Part shown: positions 20,967 through 30,020 of the stretch, piece after piece | How the letters are laid out: each line of letters opens with the position of its first letter | Position numbering within the stretch: position 1 is the first letter of the stretch | NCBI GenBank assembly: GCA_016873895.1 | Contig: VGVV01000003.1 | Coordinates: 347,976-411,975 of the forward strand | Direction of reading: 5' to 3' | Length of the DNA: 64,000 nucleotides | From: Ignavibacteria bacterium | GTDB lineage: Bacteria; Bacteroidota; Ignavibacteria; Kapaibacteriales; Kapaibacteriaceae | Notes under the pieces: model-generated | What the model was told of the DNA's origin: nothing | The model's database searches: none | Seen by the model: only the letters and a program-made list of their open reading frames with translations | Position numbers and translations under genes: made by a program

Positions 20967-21863
20967 GTGATCAAAGCCGGCATCGACATTGGCACGAACA
21001 CCGCGCTTATGGTGATTGCCGAGGTACGTGATGACGGCACCTATAGCGTTCTGCATGACGTACACACGTTACCACGCCTTGGTGAAGGTCTTCTGCAGCA
21101 TGGATCGATCAGCGATGAGTCCATTGCTCGCGGCAGTGAATCCATGCAGACCTTTCGCAACGTCATCGAGCAATCGCAACCCGATCGCATACTCGTAGTT
21201 GCAACAAGTGCCATGCGCGAAGCATCAAATGGCCTCCACGTGCAGCAGCAACTCGAAGCGGCGCTGGGTTACGATATCACCATCATCGACGGCACGCGCG
21301 AAGCAGAGCTTACCTTTCTTGGCGCTGTTGGCAACTCCCCCATCCCCACGCTTGTGATCGACATTGGAGGGGGCTCCACAGAATACTCCTTTGGTGTTGA
21401 TGGTACGTTATCGTTTTCGCGCAGCATTCTCATAGGAGCAGTGAAAGCAACCGAGCTGTTTGCGAATGCTCGCCCCCTGCAACCTCAGACAGTTGCTGAT
21501 GCGCGCACATGGGTGCGCGAGTCACTCAGAGATGTTGAGCAGCTCCGTGGAGCAACTGAAACGTGCATAGGCGTTGCCGGCACGCCTGTTGCGCTTGCGA
21601 TGATTGATGCTGGCCACAGTGAATATCGCGCAGAGCTTGTAGAGGGCTATCATCTCTCGCGTCGTCGTGTGGATGAGCTTGCCGAGTATTTGTGCTCTCT
21701 ATCGCTTGAAGGTGTGCGAAGCATCGCAGGACTGCATGAGCGTCGGGCGGACATCGTACCTATGGGAGCGTGTATTTTGTCAGAGTCCATGCATGTGCTT
21801 GGATGCACGGAGATGACTGTCGTAACACGGGGCTTACGTTACGGCGCTATGTTATCGGCTTAA
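20967..21863 (+). CDS. Ppx/GppA-family phosphatase
   Basis: A 298-residue protein starting at GTG 20967. It opens with IKAGIDIGTNTALMVIAEV, the phosphate-binding loop of the ASKHA-fold exopolyphosphatase/guanosine pentaphosphatase family, and continues with LGEGL, ATSAMREA.N, IDG..EAELTFLGAV and VIDIGGGSTEYS. Length fits the short two-domain forms without the helical C-terminal domain. Either polyphosphate or pppGpp could be the substrate. It lies 15 bp after the mutase gene, with an AAGGGGCT copy in the gap. Confidence 0.9.
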   Translation: MIKAGIDIGTNTALMVIAEVRDDGTYSVLHDVHTLPRLGEGLLQHGSISDESIARGSESMQTFRNVIEQSQPDRILVVATSAMREASNGLHVQQQLEAALGYDITIIDGTREAELTFLGAVGNSPIPTLVIDIGGGSTEYSFGVDGTLSFSRSILIGAVKATELFANARPLQPQTVADARTWVRESLRDVEQLRGATETCIGVAGTPVALAMIDAGHSEYRAELVEGYHLSRRRVDELAEYLCSLSLEGVRSIAGLHERRADIVPMGACILSESMHVLGCTEMTVVTRGLRYGAMLSA

Positions 21864-21876
21864 ACAGAGGTGTTCA

Positions 21877-22401
21877 ATGGCTTCGATACGTACAGGTTCG
21901 TACTGGACCAGCCTTGGTGCTGTGCTCGTCAAAACGGTCCGCGCCTATCTTCGAGAAAGTCTCATCGCATTTGCGATGTCTATTGCGTTGAGTATCGCCA
22001 TTGCCGATCCAATGAACGGAGTGCAGCAGGATGCGATACGAACTGGTATGGGGCTTACACTGGGCATTGCCATATCGATCGGTTCAACCGTTCTCTATCG
22101 CTCGGGCAGAATCAATGCAATCACCGACTGGGCGTTTGCAACCTTGGCTGTTGCCGCCACGACATGGCATGCACAGTTCCTGAACTTCGATAATGCCGAT
22201 GGCATCGTTGAGTTCGTCTATCTGCTTGTCTTAGCGCACGTGTTTGCGGCATCTGCATGGTCAGTTCGAATCGATGCCAACACCTTCTGGAACCATCCCT
22301 CGAAGAACCTGCTCCGCCCAATGCCTCCACGAATGCTTGATGGGTTGATTCGAGCGAGCATGCTTGATTTCCCGTCTCCGCTTTCGAGGTGTGATGGTTA
22401 A
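21877..22401 (+). pseudogene. DUF4153-like membrane protein, probably truncated
   Basis: A 174-residue product with four or five membrane segments. The sequence from VKTVRAYLRESLIAFAM through LVLAHVFAASAWSVRID to FWNHPSKNLL resembles the N-terminal portion of DUF4153 membrane proteins, in which FWxxNKrLfLR leads into a further several hundred residues. Here, directly after that point, the sequence becomes unlike a membrane protein (RPMPPRMLDGLIR...) and stops next to a repeat cluster at 22410-22456. I infer a deletion or rearrangement that removed the C-terminal part; a naturally short relative is the alternative. Confidence 0.5.
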
Positions 22402-22409
22402 TGGGAACG

Positions 22410-22456
22410 ATGCGGGCGACCACGTACATGCGGGCGACCACGTAGGGTCGCCCCTA
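22410..22456. repeat. direct repeat and GGGCGACC hairpin between convergent genes
   Basis: ATGCGGGCGACCACGTA occurs twice in tandem (22410-22426 and 22428-22444), and the second copy forms an inverted repeat with GGGTCGCCC just after it. It lies between the stops of the truncated DUF4153 gene and the fused 2-oxoglutarate dehydrogenase gene and could act as a bidirectional transcription end or be a REP-like element. Confidence 0.6.
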
Positions 22457-22464
22457 CAGGTACC

Positions 22465-25400
22465 TTAATTCACTGCTTCTTCCAGGAGGGCGTTTTGCTG
22501 TTGTTCGTGCACAGATGGCGAGCCCGTTGCTGGGCTTGCTGCTGCGGCGCGGCCAACGTAGCGCAGGGTTTGTCCGTTCTGGAGAAGTTCTTGGAGCAGA
22601 GGCTGCACAAAGAACCATGCGCCCATGTTCTTGGGCTCTTCCTGACACCAGACAATTTCCTTGGCGTTGCTGTAACGGGCAAGGATGCTCGTCATGAGTG
22701 ATGCATGGAACGGATAGATCTGCTCGAGACGGACAAGCGCTACGTCGGTCTTGCCCGAGTCGGTGCGCTTCTTGAGTAGTTCGTTGTATACCTTGCCTGT
22801 GCAGATTACCACGCGACGCACGTTCGATGCGTTGATCGATGCATCGTCGATGATTTCCTGGTAAGCCCCGTGCTCAAGCTCGTGAACGGTTGACTGGAAC
22901 ACGCGCAGGTAGCCCTTGGGTGACATCACGATAAGGGGCTTGCGCCACGCTGCCTTTACCTGCCTGCGAATTGCATGGAAGAAATTCGCCGGAGACGTGA
23001 AGTTGCAAACGATCATGTTGTCTTGCGCGCACGATTGCAGGAAGCGCTCTAGGCGCGCGCTGCTGTGCTCCGGACCCTGTCCGTCGTAGCCGTGCGGCAA
23101 CAAGCAGGTGATGTTGCTGCATTGCATCCACTTTTCTTCGGCACTGGCAATGAACTGGTCAAACATGATCTGCGCACCATTGGCGAAGTCGCCAAACTGC
23201 GCTTCCCAGAGCGTGATACCATTCTTCGCAATCGTCGAGTACCCATACTCAAAGCCCAAAACCGCATACTCGGAAAGGGGCGAATCATGGATGTGCAGCT
23301 TCTGCGGGGCACCGATTTCGTTGAGTGGGATGTGACGTTCGTCAGTGAGGTTGTCGCGGTGGACGGCCTGGCGGTGGTTGAAGGTCCCACGTCCGGTGTC
23401 TTGTCCAGTAATGCGCACGCTGTGGCTCTCGCGCAAAAGTGAGCCATAGGCCAGAGCTTCTGCCATGCCCCATTGTACGACGTCTTGCTCAAAGGCAGCT
23501 TTGCGCTTCTCGATCTCGCCTTTAACCTTGGCATGAATGTTAAAACCATCCGGCACAGAGCAGATAACGTTTGCAATGTGATCTAACTCGGACCTAGGAA
23601 TACACGTTTCTACAGGCGCAAACATATTTGCAGTAACGTTTTCCGATGTAGTCTTGGGTGCATTGGCCCTGTTATCGTATGCCTGGGCAAGAATTGCAAG
23701 CTCTTCGTCGTAAATGGCCTTCAGTGCTGCCTCGTCAGCAACACCCTCTCCAATCAACTGTTGCTCGTACTTCTTGCGAACAGGCACCATGTTGCGAATC
23801 TTCTTGTACTGCAACGGCTGCGTTGCCGTTGGATCGTCCTGCTCGTTGTGTCCATATTTACGGTAGCAGAGCATGTCAATGACTACATCATCATTGAATT
23901 TCTCGCGATAGGCAGAGGCAAAGTTTGCTGCAAGCCTGCATGCCTCGGGATCATCTCCATCTACGTGCAAAATGGGCACCTGTAGCAGCTTGGCAACACC
24001 AGTACAGTACGGAGACGACCGAGAATCTTCTGGCGAGGTAGTAAAGCCAATCTGGTTGTTGATCACGATGTGCATCGTGCCACCCGTTGAATAGCCACGC
24101 AGACATGCCATGTTCAAGGTCTCAGGCACAACGCCTTGACCCGCAAACGCGGCATCGCCGTGGATCAATATCGGCACAACTGATCTGTACGATGCATCAC
24201 CAAGTTCGTCGTCCAGAGCACGCGCGATACCCTCGACAACTGGATTAACAGCTTCGAGGTGACTCGGGTTGGGCGCTAGAATCACAGGTAAGGTAGCACC
24301 GTCTGTTGTTGCATAAGTACCTTTAGCACCAAGGTGGTACTTCACATCACCTGAACCTTGGTAAGACTCTGGATCGATCTTGCCCTCGAACTCCTTGAAG
24401 AGTTTCTCAAGGGGCTTGCCCATCATATTTACGAGCACGTTCAGACGTCCGCGATGGGCCATGCCCAACACCGCAGCACCAGCACCTGTTCGGGCAGCCT
24501 TTGCAAGTAACTGATCGAGAATGATGAGCGTGCTCTCGCCCCCTTCAAGAGAAAAGCGTTTGGCACCCAAGAACTTGGTGTGCAGGAAGTTCTCGAGTGT
24601 TTCGGCGCGAGAGAGTTTTCGGTACGTGCGCAGCTTTTGCTCCGGTGTAACAGTGCCCTTAAAGCGTGAGTATTCAACGTATTCACGAATCCAGTTCTTC
24701 TTCTCCGGATCCTGAATGTACATGTACTCGATGCCAATATGGTCGCAGTATGTGTCGCGAAGCATATCGATGATCTGACGCAACGTTGCGCGCTTTACGC
24801 CCCCTAGACCCCCGGTATCGAACTCTCTATCGAGATCCCAAATAGTAAAATCATAGTGTCCGGGATCGAGCTCTGGGTAGTAATACGCTTCGAGACCGAG
24901 TGGGTTTACGTCTGCAAGCAGATGCCCTCGAACACGATAGGCATTGATAAGCTGTACAACGCGACCTTCCTTGTCGATTTGCTCACGTTGATCCTGGATC
25001 TCGAATGGGCTTACCCCTTTCTCAGTTGTCCACCGAAGCGGCTCAAAAGGAATTCCAATCGCAGCAAAAATCTGTTCGTAGAATCTGTTCTCGCCAAGCA
25101 ACATCTTGTGCACGTATTGCAGAAACTCGCCAGACTCGGCACCCTGGATAACACGGTGATCATACGTAGATGTGATTGTAACCACTTTCGAGATGGCAAG
25201 TGCCGACAAGACATCAGGCATCATCGCCTGGAACTCGGCCGGGTACTCGATAGCACCCGCAGCAACGATTGTACCTTGTCCCTCCATCAGACGCGGCACA
25301 GACATTACCGTTCCAATACCGCCCGGATTTGTGAGCGTGATGTTAGCTCCAGATAGTTCCTCCGGAGTTAGCTTGTTGGTGCGCGCACGCTTGATGACAT

Positions 25401-26040
25401 CGTCGTAGGCATCGGCGAACTGATCAAAGGAAAGGCGCTCGACGTTTTTGATACTCGGCACAAGAAGGATTCGCGATCCATCCTTGCGCGTGGTGTCAAC
25501 AGCAAGGCCAAGATTCACGCCACCGCGCTCAATCTTGACAGGCGTGCCATTCTGGACGCCGTAGCTGTTCTTCATGTTCGAGTACTTTTCAGCAGCCTTT
25601 ACAACAGCCCACGCCAAAATGTGCGTAAACGATAGCTTGTTGCGTCGGTTACGAGCCAGATAAATGTTGGCAATTCGACGATTCTCTTCCAAAGCCTTCA
25701 CAGGCACGCTTCGCACACTTGTGGCCGTTGGCACATTAAGCGAGGCTTCCATGTTCTGCGCAATCTTGCCCCCGATCGACGACAATGGCGTTACAGCATC
25801 GCCCTCGAGAAGAGCAGGTATGCGCGAACCATTGCTCGATACTGCAGCCGAAGCAACAACTGCTGGCTGAGCTTTTACGACAGGTGTAGCTGGCACAGGC
25901 GAGGGGCTTATGCTGTTCTGCGCTGGGTTTTCGGGTGTGTAGGTTGCAAAAAATGTCTGCCAGTCGGCCGACACGGAGGATGGATCTTTGAGGTATTCGA
26001 AATACAACTCATCGACGTAGGCACTGTTCATCGACATCAT
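22465..26040 (-). CDS. kgd: 2-oxoglutarate dehydrogenase E1 fused to succinyltransferase (E2) catalytic domain
   Basis: About 1191 residues from ATG 26040 (ATGs at 26037 and 26031 also possible; the frame opens at a TTG further up). An N-terminal segment YVDELYFEYLKDPSSVSADWQ is followed by a Pro/Ala linker, an E2 acyltransferase domain (about 80-325, catalytic DHRVIQGAESG) and a full thiamine-diphosphate E1 domain (HRGRLNVLVNMMGKP, HGDAAFAGQGVVPE, VINNQIGFTT, CYRKYGHNEQDDP). This is the Kgd/OdhA-type arrangement known from Actinobacteria and some Bacteroidota, lacking a lipoyl domain. It acts in the TCA cycle with a separate E2/E3, and upstream of SucCD. It is last in the comEC-yfiH run. Confidence 0.93.
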   Translation of the reverse strand: MMSMNSAYVDELYFEYLKDPSSVSADWQTFFATYTPENPAQNSISPSPVPATPVVKAQPAVVASAAVSSNGSRIPALLEGDAVTPLSSIGGKIAQNMEASLNVPTATSVRSVPVKALEENRRIANIYLARNRRNKLSFTHILAWAVVKAAEKYSNMKNSYGVQNGTPVKIERGGVNLGLAVDTTRKDGSRILLVPSIKNVERLSFDQFADAYDDVIKRARTNKLTPEELSGANITLTNPGGIGTVMSVPRLMEGQGTIVAAGAIEYPAEFQAMMPDVLSALAISKVVTITSTYDHRVIQGAESGEFLQYVHKMLLGENRFYEQIFAAIGIPFEPLRWTTEKGVSPFEIQDQREQIDKEGRVVQLINAYRVRGHLLADVNPLGLEAYYYPELDPGHYDFTIWDLDREFDTGGLGGVKRATLRQIIDMLRDTYCDHIGIEYMYIQDPEKKNWIREYVEYSRFKGTVTPEQKLRTYRKLSRAETLENFLHTKFLGAKRFSLEGGESTLIILDQLLAKAARTGAGAAVLGMAHRGRLNVLVNMMGKPLEKLFKEFEGKIDPESYQGSGDVKYHLGAKGTYATTDGATLPVILAPNPSHLEAVNPVVEGIARALDDELGDASYRSVVPILIHGDAAFAGQGVVPETLNMACLRGYSTGGTMHIVINNQIGFTTSPEDSRSSPYCTGVAKLLQVPILHVDGDDPEACRLAANFASAYREKFNDDVVIDMLCYRKYGHNEQDDPTATQPLQYKKIRNMVPVRKKYEQQLIGEGVADEAALKAIYDEELAILAQAYDNRANAPKTTSENVTANMFAPVETCIPRSELDHIANVICSVPDGFNIHAKVKGEIEKRKAAFEQDVVQWGMAEALAYGSLLRESHSVRITGQDTGRGTFNHRQAVHRDNLTDERHIPLNEIGAPQKLHIHDSPLSEYAVLGFEYGYSTIAKNGITLWEAQFGDFANGAQIMFDQFIASAEEKWMQCSNITCLLPHGYDGQGPEHSSARLERFLQSCAQDNMIVCNFTSPANFFHAIRRQVKAAWRKPLIVMSPKGYLRVFQSTVHELEHGAYQEIIDDASINASNVRRVVICTGKVYNELLKKRTDSGKTDVALVRLEQIYPFHASLMTSILARYSNAKEIVWCQEEPKNMGAWFFVQPLLQELLQNGQTLRYVGRAAAASPATGSPSVHEQQQNALLEEAVN

Positions 26041-26081
26041 GGTCGAGTGGCTTTCAGAATTCGTAATACTGCGATGCAAAA

Positions 26082-26798
26082 CTACTGAAAACCAATGAAG
26101 GCAAGCATCCTTCCTGAACGTTCTTTATCACGTCGGAATGAGTGATATGTTATGTCCGAGATTGTGCACGCATCATCGCGGGTGATATTGCTCTTCAACA
26201 CGCCGCACACGGCCAATTGCTGCTGTATGGCTTGGTGATTGTCAAACAACCACTTGCCGCCGGCAAGGGGCTTGCAATGCGCAGTCAACTGGGCATATAC
26301 GTCTTGTCCAACCTCGTACATACTGCCAGATGCGCACGCGCTCATGTGGGCGCGCAAACTCGCATGGTTGGTCCCATACGCCACCTGCACGTGCTCGATG
26401 GTCGCGGCTACAATGTTCTGCGCCGTGCCACGCTAGCCGCTGTGGACGGCTGCGACAACGCGGTGGACTGGGTCGAGCAAGAGTATGCCACAACAATCGG
26501 CGAGCTTCACACCAACAATCACACCAGCAGTGGCCGTGACCAAGGCATCGGCGGCGGCAGAGATGCGGACCGATACATCCACGATGGTCTTGCCATGCAC
26601 CTGTTGGGCGGTTACGATGTTGTTGCGCTGCATACCAAAGGCTTCAGATAGCAATTCATAGAAGCGCTCCACGTGTCCGGCATCGGCGCATGGCGTGATT
26701 CCAAACGACGCGCCGGGCCACGACAGCACTGAGGTGTCAACGCGAGTTACCCCCGCGATCACGCCCTGCCCCATATCTACTGTGTCGAATGCTATCAT
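26082..26798 (-). pseudogene. YfiH/LACC1-family multicopper-type purine nucleoside phosphorylase, interrupted by in-frame TAG
   Basis: The ORF from ATG 26798 encodes the N-terminal half of the PgeF/YfiH family: TAQQVHG, then ADALVTA, GVKLADCCGILLLDP and VVAAVHSG, which supply the His-Cys-His metal site. It stops at TAG 26435-26433. In the same frame the sequence continues as RGTAQNIVAATIEHVQ, then MYEVGQDVYAQL and YHSFRRDKERSGRMLAFIG, the family C-terminus, ending at 26082. The stop sits exactly where the family has Trp (HSGWRG), so a single TGG to TAG change explains it. Its start overlaps the comEC end by 62 bp. A base-calling error is possible. Confidence 0.8.
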
Positions 26799-28578
26799 GT
26801 CCCGAACCTACTACGTGAGCGCGGATTGCACCAGCCATTTTTCTGCCCCACGTGCCGTATCCCGATACTACGGGTTGAGGTTGCAGCATCGCAGCCCATC
26901 GCATGAGCGCCGCATCGCGTGGTGCGTTCTCCAAGCCAACCACGACAAGACTTCCCGGGAGCGGATAGCGTGTGTACACCGCAATACCATGCTCGCGCAG
27001 GTGGACGCCCTCCGTAGGCGCTGCCGCAGGTGGTGGACGCATCATGACCAGTGCTACTGTGGCAACAACCCCAATGATCAGTCGCAAGAGCGCACGGAGC
27101 GCCGTTGCTGAGGTAATCGGCCACAGCATTGCAGTGCACATCAGCAGTGTCAGCGCCATGCGATAGCTTATTGGCACCTGTTCGATCCCTGCCATTGCGG
27201 CCCAATGCGCCAGCGTGTCAGAGCAGCGTACGAGCATCGCTGTAATCCACACAAACGGATCGAGCAACACGCTCGGCAGCGGCAACAGCACAGCCGCGCT
27301 TGTTAACACTGCAAGACTCAGTAGCGGTATCACGAGCGGGTTGATCAGCGCGCCAGCAACAGCCACCGAGGAAAAAGCAATCATGGACGGCAACGCAGTA
27401 CCCACGGTTGCAGACGCACTGAACGACATTGTCTGAAAGACCCTGCGCAGCCATGACCTACCTATGCCCTTCGTTGAATTGCGCATCCAGAGTTCGAGAT
27501 ACATTGGAGGCAAGACAATTAGCGAAGCCGTTGCTAAAACAGACAACTGAAACCCAACATCATAAATCTGCAGAGGGCTGATGCAGACCATCGCAATAAC
27601 GGATGCACATAGAAGATTGAGTGCATACACATCGCGCTGCATGTAGCGTCCGATGAGCGCCGTAACACCCATGATTCCAGCACGCACGGCAGGGGGCTCT
27701 GCACCAGTAAGCGCAATGTATGCCGTCAGCACAACGCACCACAACACGAGACTCCCAAGCCTTGCCCTGCCCCCTGAGAAGATCATCAGCACGGCCACAA
27801 CAATTGCTACATGCGATCCGCTCACGGAGAACATGTGAGCCGTGCCGCTGAGAGAATATGCCTTTGCGTCATCGGGTCCGATGGCTGACCGATCACCGAT
27901 CAGAATCGCAAGCGCAACAGGATGCACATCATTGGGCAGCACCTGCCGCAGTCGATAACGAACCCATGCGCGCATCTCGTGCAATGTCCGTTGCAACATC
28001 CCTGCCCCGGCCACAACATGCACGTGCTTGGCAGCTGCCACAAGCTGCGCGCGATAACGCCGCAGCATAGACGGTTCATCGATGTCAGTGGGCAGTGACT
28101 TCTCGAGTGGCAGCCGCACTCGTGCATCGGCGATCACATACTCCCCAACCCTTGGCTCGGCCATTAGGGTATCCTGCCTAAAAAACGTAATCATGACCCG
28201 CATGTGAGTGCACTCGAACTCAGCGCAATCGACATGTCCGTTTACCACAAGCGTTACACGACGTCCGCCCACCCGCACGAAGTCAACCTCCCCTTCAATA
28301 CGCGCCCGTTGCGTTACCGGAGCAACGAGCCCCTTCCTCGATGCAGCAACCACCCGATGCTCGCGCACTTCATTGCTTAACAGCGAGCCAACGGCAGCAC
28401 ATGCCACAAACGTGGCAAAGCCGTAGCGTCCGCCGCGCACAAGCACGGCAGCAACGACAACGGCCACACATGCAAAGCCCCCTACCAGAATTGGGTTAGT
28501 CCCCAACCCAGCACCAAGCATGCACGAGCAGCAGATCCAGATCGTTGGCAGCAATAATGGAACATGAGAAAGGCGCAT
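26737..28578 (-). CDS. comEC: ComEC/Rec2-family DNA-uptake channel protein
   Basis: From ATG 28578 the product is 613 residues, with an N-terminal membrane segment, a DUF4131-like soluble region (about 60-190), then the competence domain with about eight membrane segments and signature ALAILIGDRSAIGPDDAKAY, SGTAHMFSVSGSHVAIV and AYIALTGAEPPAVRAGIM. The C-terminal metallo-beta-lactamase domain of longer ComEC proteins is absent. The frame is open to 28920, but that part would translate the repeat cluster (Glu-Ala-Ser-Ser-Glu-type repeats) and is rejected. ComEC moves single-stranded DNA across the inner membrane in natural transformation. Confidence 0.88.
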   Translation of the reverse strand: MRLSHVPLLLPTIWICCSCMLGAGLGTNPILVGGFACVAVVVAAVLVRGGRYGFATFVACAAVGSLLSNEVREHRVVAASRKGLVAPVTQRARIEGEVDFVRVGGRRVTLVVNGHVDCAEFECTHMRVMITFFRQDTLMAEPRVGEYVIADARVRLPLEKSLPTDIDEPSMLRRYRAQLVAAAKHVHVVAGAGMLQRTLHEMRAWVRYRLRQVLPNDVHPVALAILIGDRSAIGPDDAKAYSLSGTAHMFSVSGSHVAIVVAVLMIFSGGRARLGSLVLWCVVLTAYIALTGAEPPAVRAGIMGVTALIGRYMQRDVYALNLLCASVIAMVCISPLQIYDVGFQLSVLATASLIVLPPMYLELWMRNSTKGIGRSWLRRVFQTMSFSASATVGTALPSMIAFSSVAVAGALINPLVIPLLSLAVLTSAAVLLPLPSVLLDPFVWITAMLVRCSDTLAHWAAMAGIEQVPISYRMALTLLMCTAMLWPITSATALRALLRLIIGVVATVALVMMRPPPAAAPTEGVHLREHGIAVYTRYPLPGSLVVVGLENAPRDAALMRWAAMLQPQPVVSGYGTWGRKMAGAIRAHVVGSGHDSIRHSRYGAGRDRGGNSR

Positions 28579-28689
28579 CGTAGGTAAGAGGCGCGGGAGC
28601 AGGAAAATGTGACAACGGGAGGGACGGGGTACGGGGGTACGCAGGGGTACCAATCGTCTTTCTCGTGAAATCGGGTGCCCAGCATGTAG

Positions 28690-28710
28690 GGGCGAGCCGG
28701 TGGCTCGCCC
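28690..28710. repeat. GGGCGAGCC hairpin repeat
   Basis: Perfect 9-bp arms GGGCGAGCC / GGCTCGCCC with a 3-nt loop. An identical stem with loop AGC occurs at 40915-40935, and a looser copy at about 35102-35137. Confidence 0.75.
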
Positions 28711-28738
28711 GCTTGTCATCACGATCAAGCAAGGTCCC

Positions 28739-28804
28739 TCGCTGCTCGCTGCTCGCTGTTCGCTGCTCGCTGCTTGCTTCTCGCTGCTTGCTTCTCGCTG
28801 CTTG
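28739..28804. repeat. tandem heptad array, TCGCTGC type
   Basis: Nine consecutive 7-bp units in perfect register: mostly TCGCTGC, with TCGCTGT and TTGCTTC variants, plus a partial unit. On the minus strand these read as GAGCAGC/GAACAGC. Related short arrays lie at 34268-34302, 35184-35204 and 57127-57161. Confidence 0.9.
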
Positions 28805-28944
28805 TCCATGTTGATAACTCCCCTCCCCCTGCCCCCTAGCGGAGCGGTAATTTGCTTTTCGATGTTTCGCAGAGTGTCACGATTGACGTGATTGCCGGCA
28901 CAGTGAAGTACAGTAAACAATGTTCAATTACAACGTAGACGACT

Positions 28945-30018
<1,074 letters not shown>

Positions 30019-30020
30019 CG

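Larger units (their letters stand above)
28579..28944. other. intergenic region between divergent comEC and recA, filled with repeats
   Basis: A 366-bp gap without a credible gene. From left to right it holds a degenerate GTACCCC array (about 28621-28651), a GGGCGAGCC hairpin (28690-28710), an array of TCGCTGC heptads (28739-28804) and a 140-bp stretch ahead of recA. I found no convincing LexA-type SOS box upstream of recA. Confidence 0.7.

Noticed and set aside
26142..26651. Plus-strand ORF of 169 codons opposite yfiH
   Set aside because: It is antisense to the clearly conserved yfiH frame and has no recognisable features.
28579..28920. Upstream extension of the comEC frame
   Set aside because: It would translate intergenic repeats (Ala-Ser-Ser-Glu repeats from TCGCTGC heptads) ahead of a good start at 28578.
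28840..28944. SOS (LexA) box upstream of recA
   Set aside because: No convincing palindromic operator of a known type was seen.
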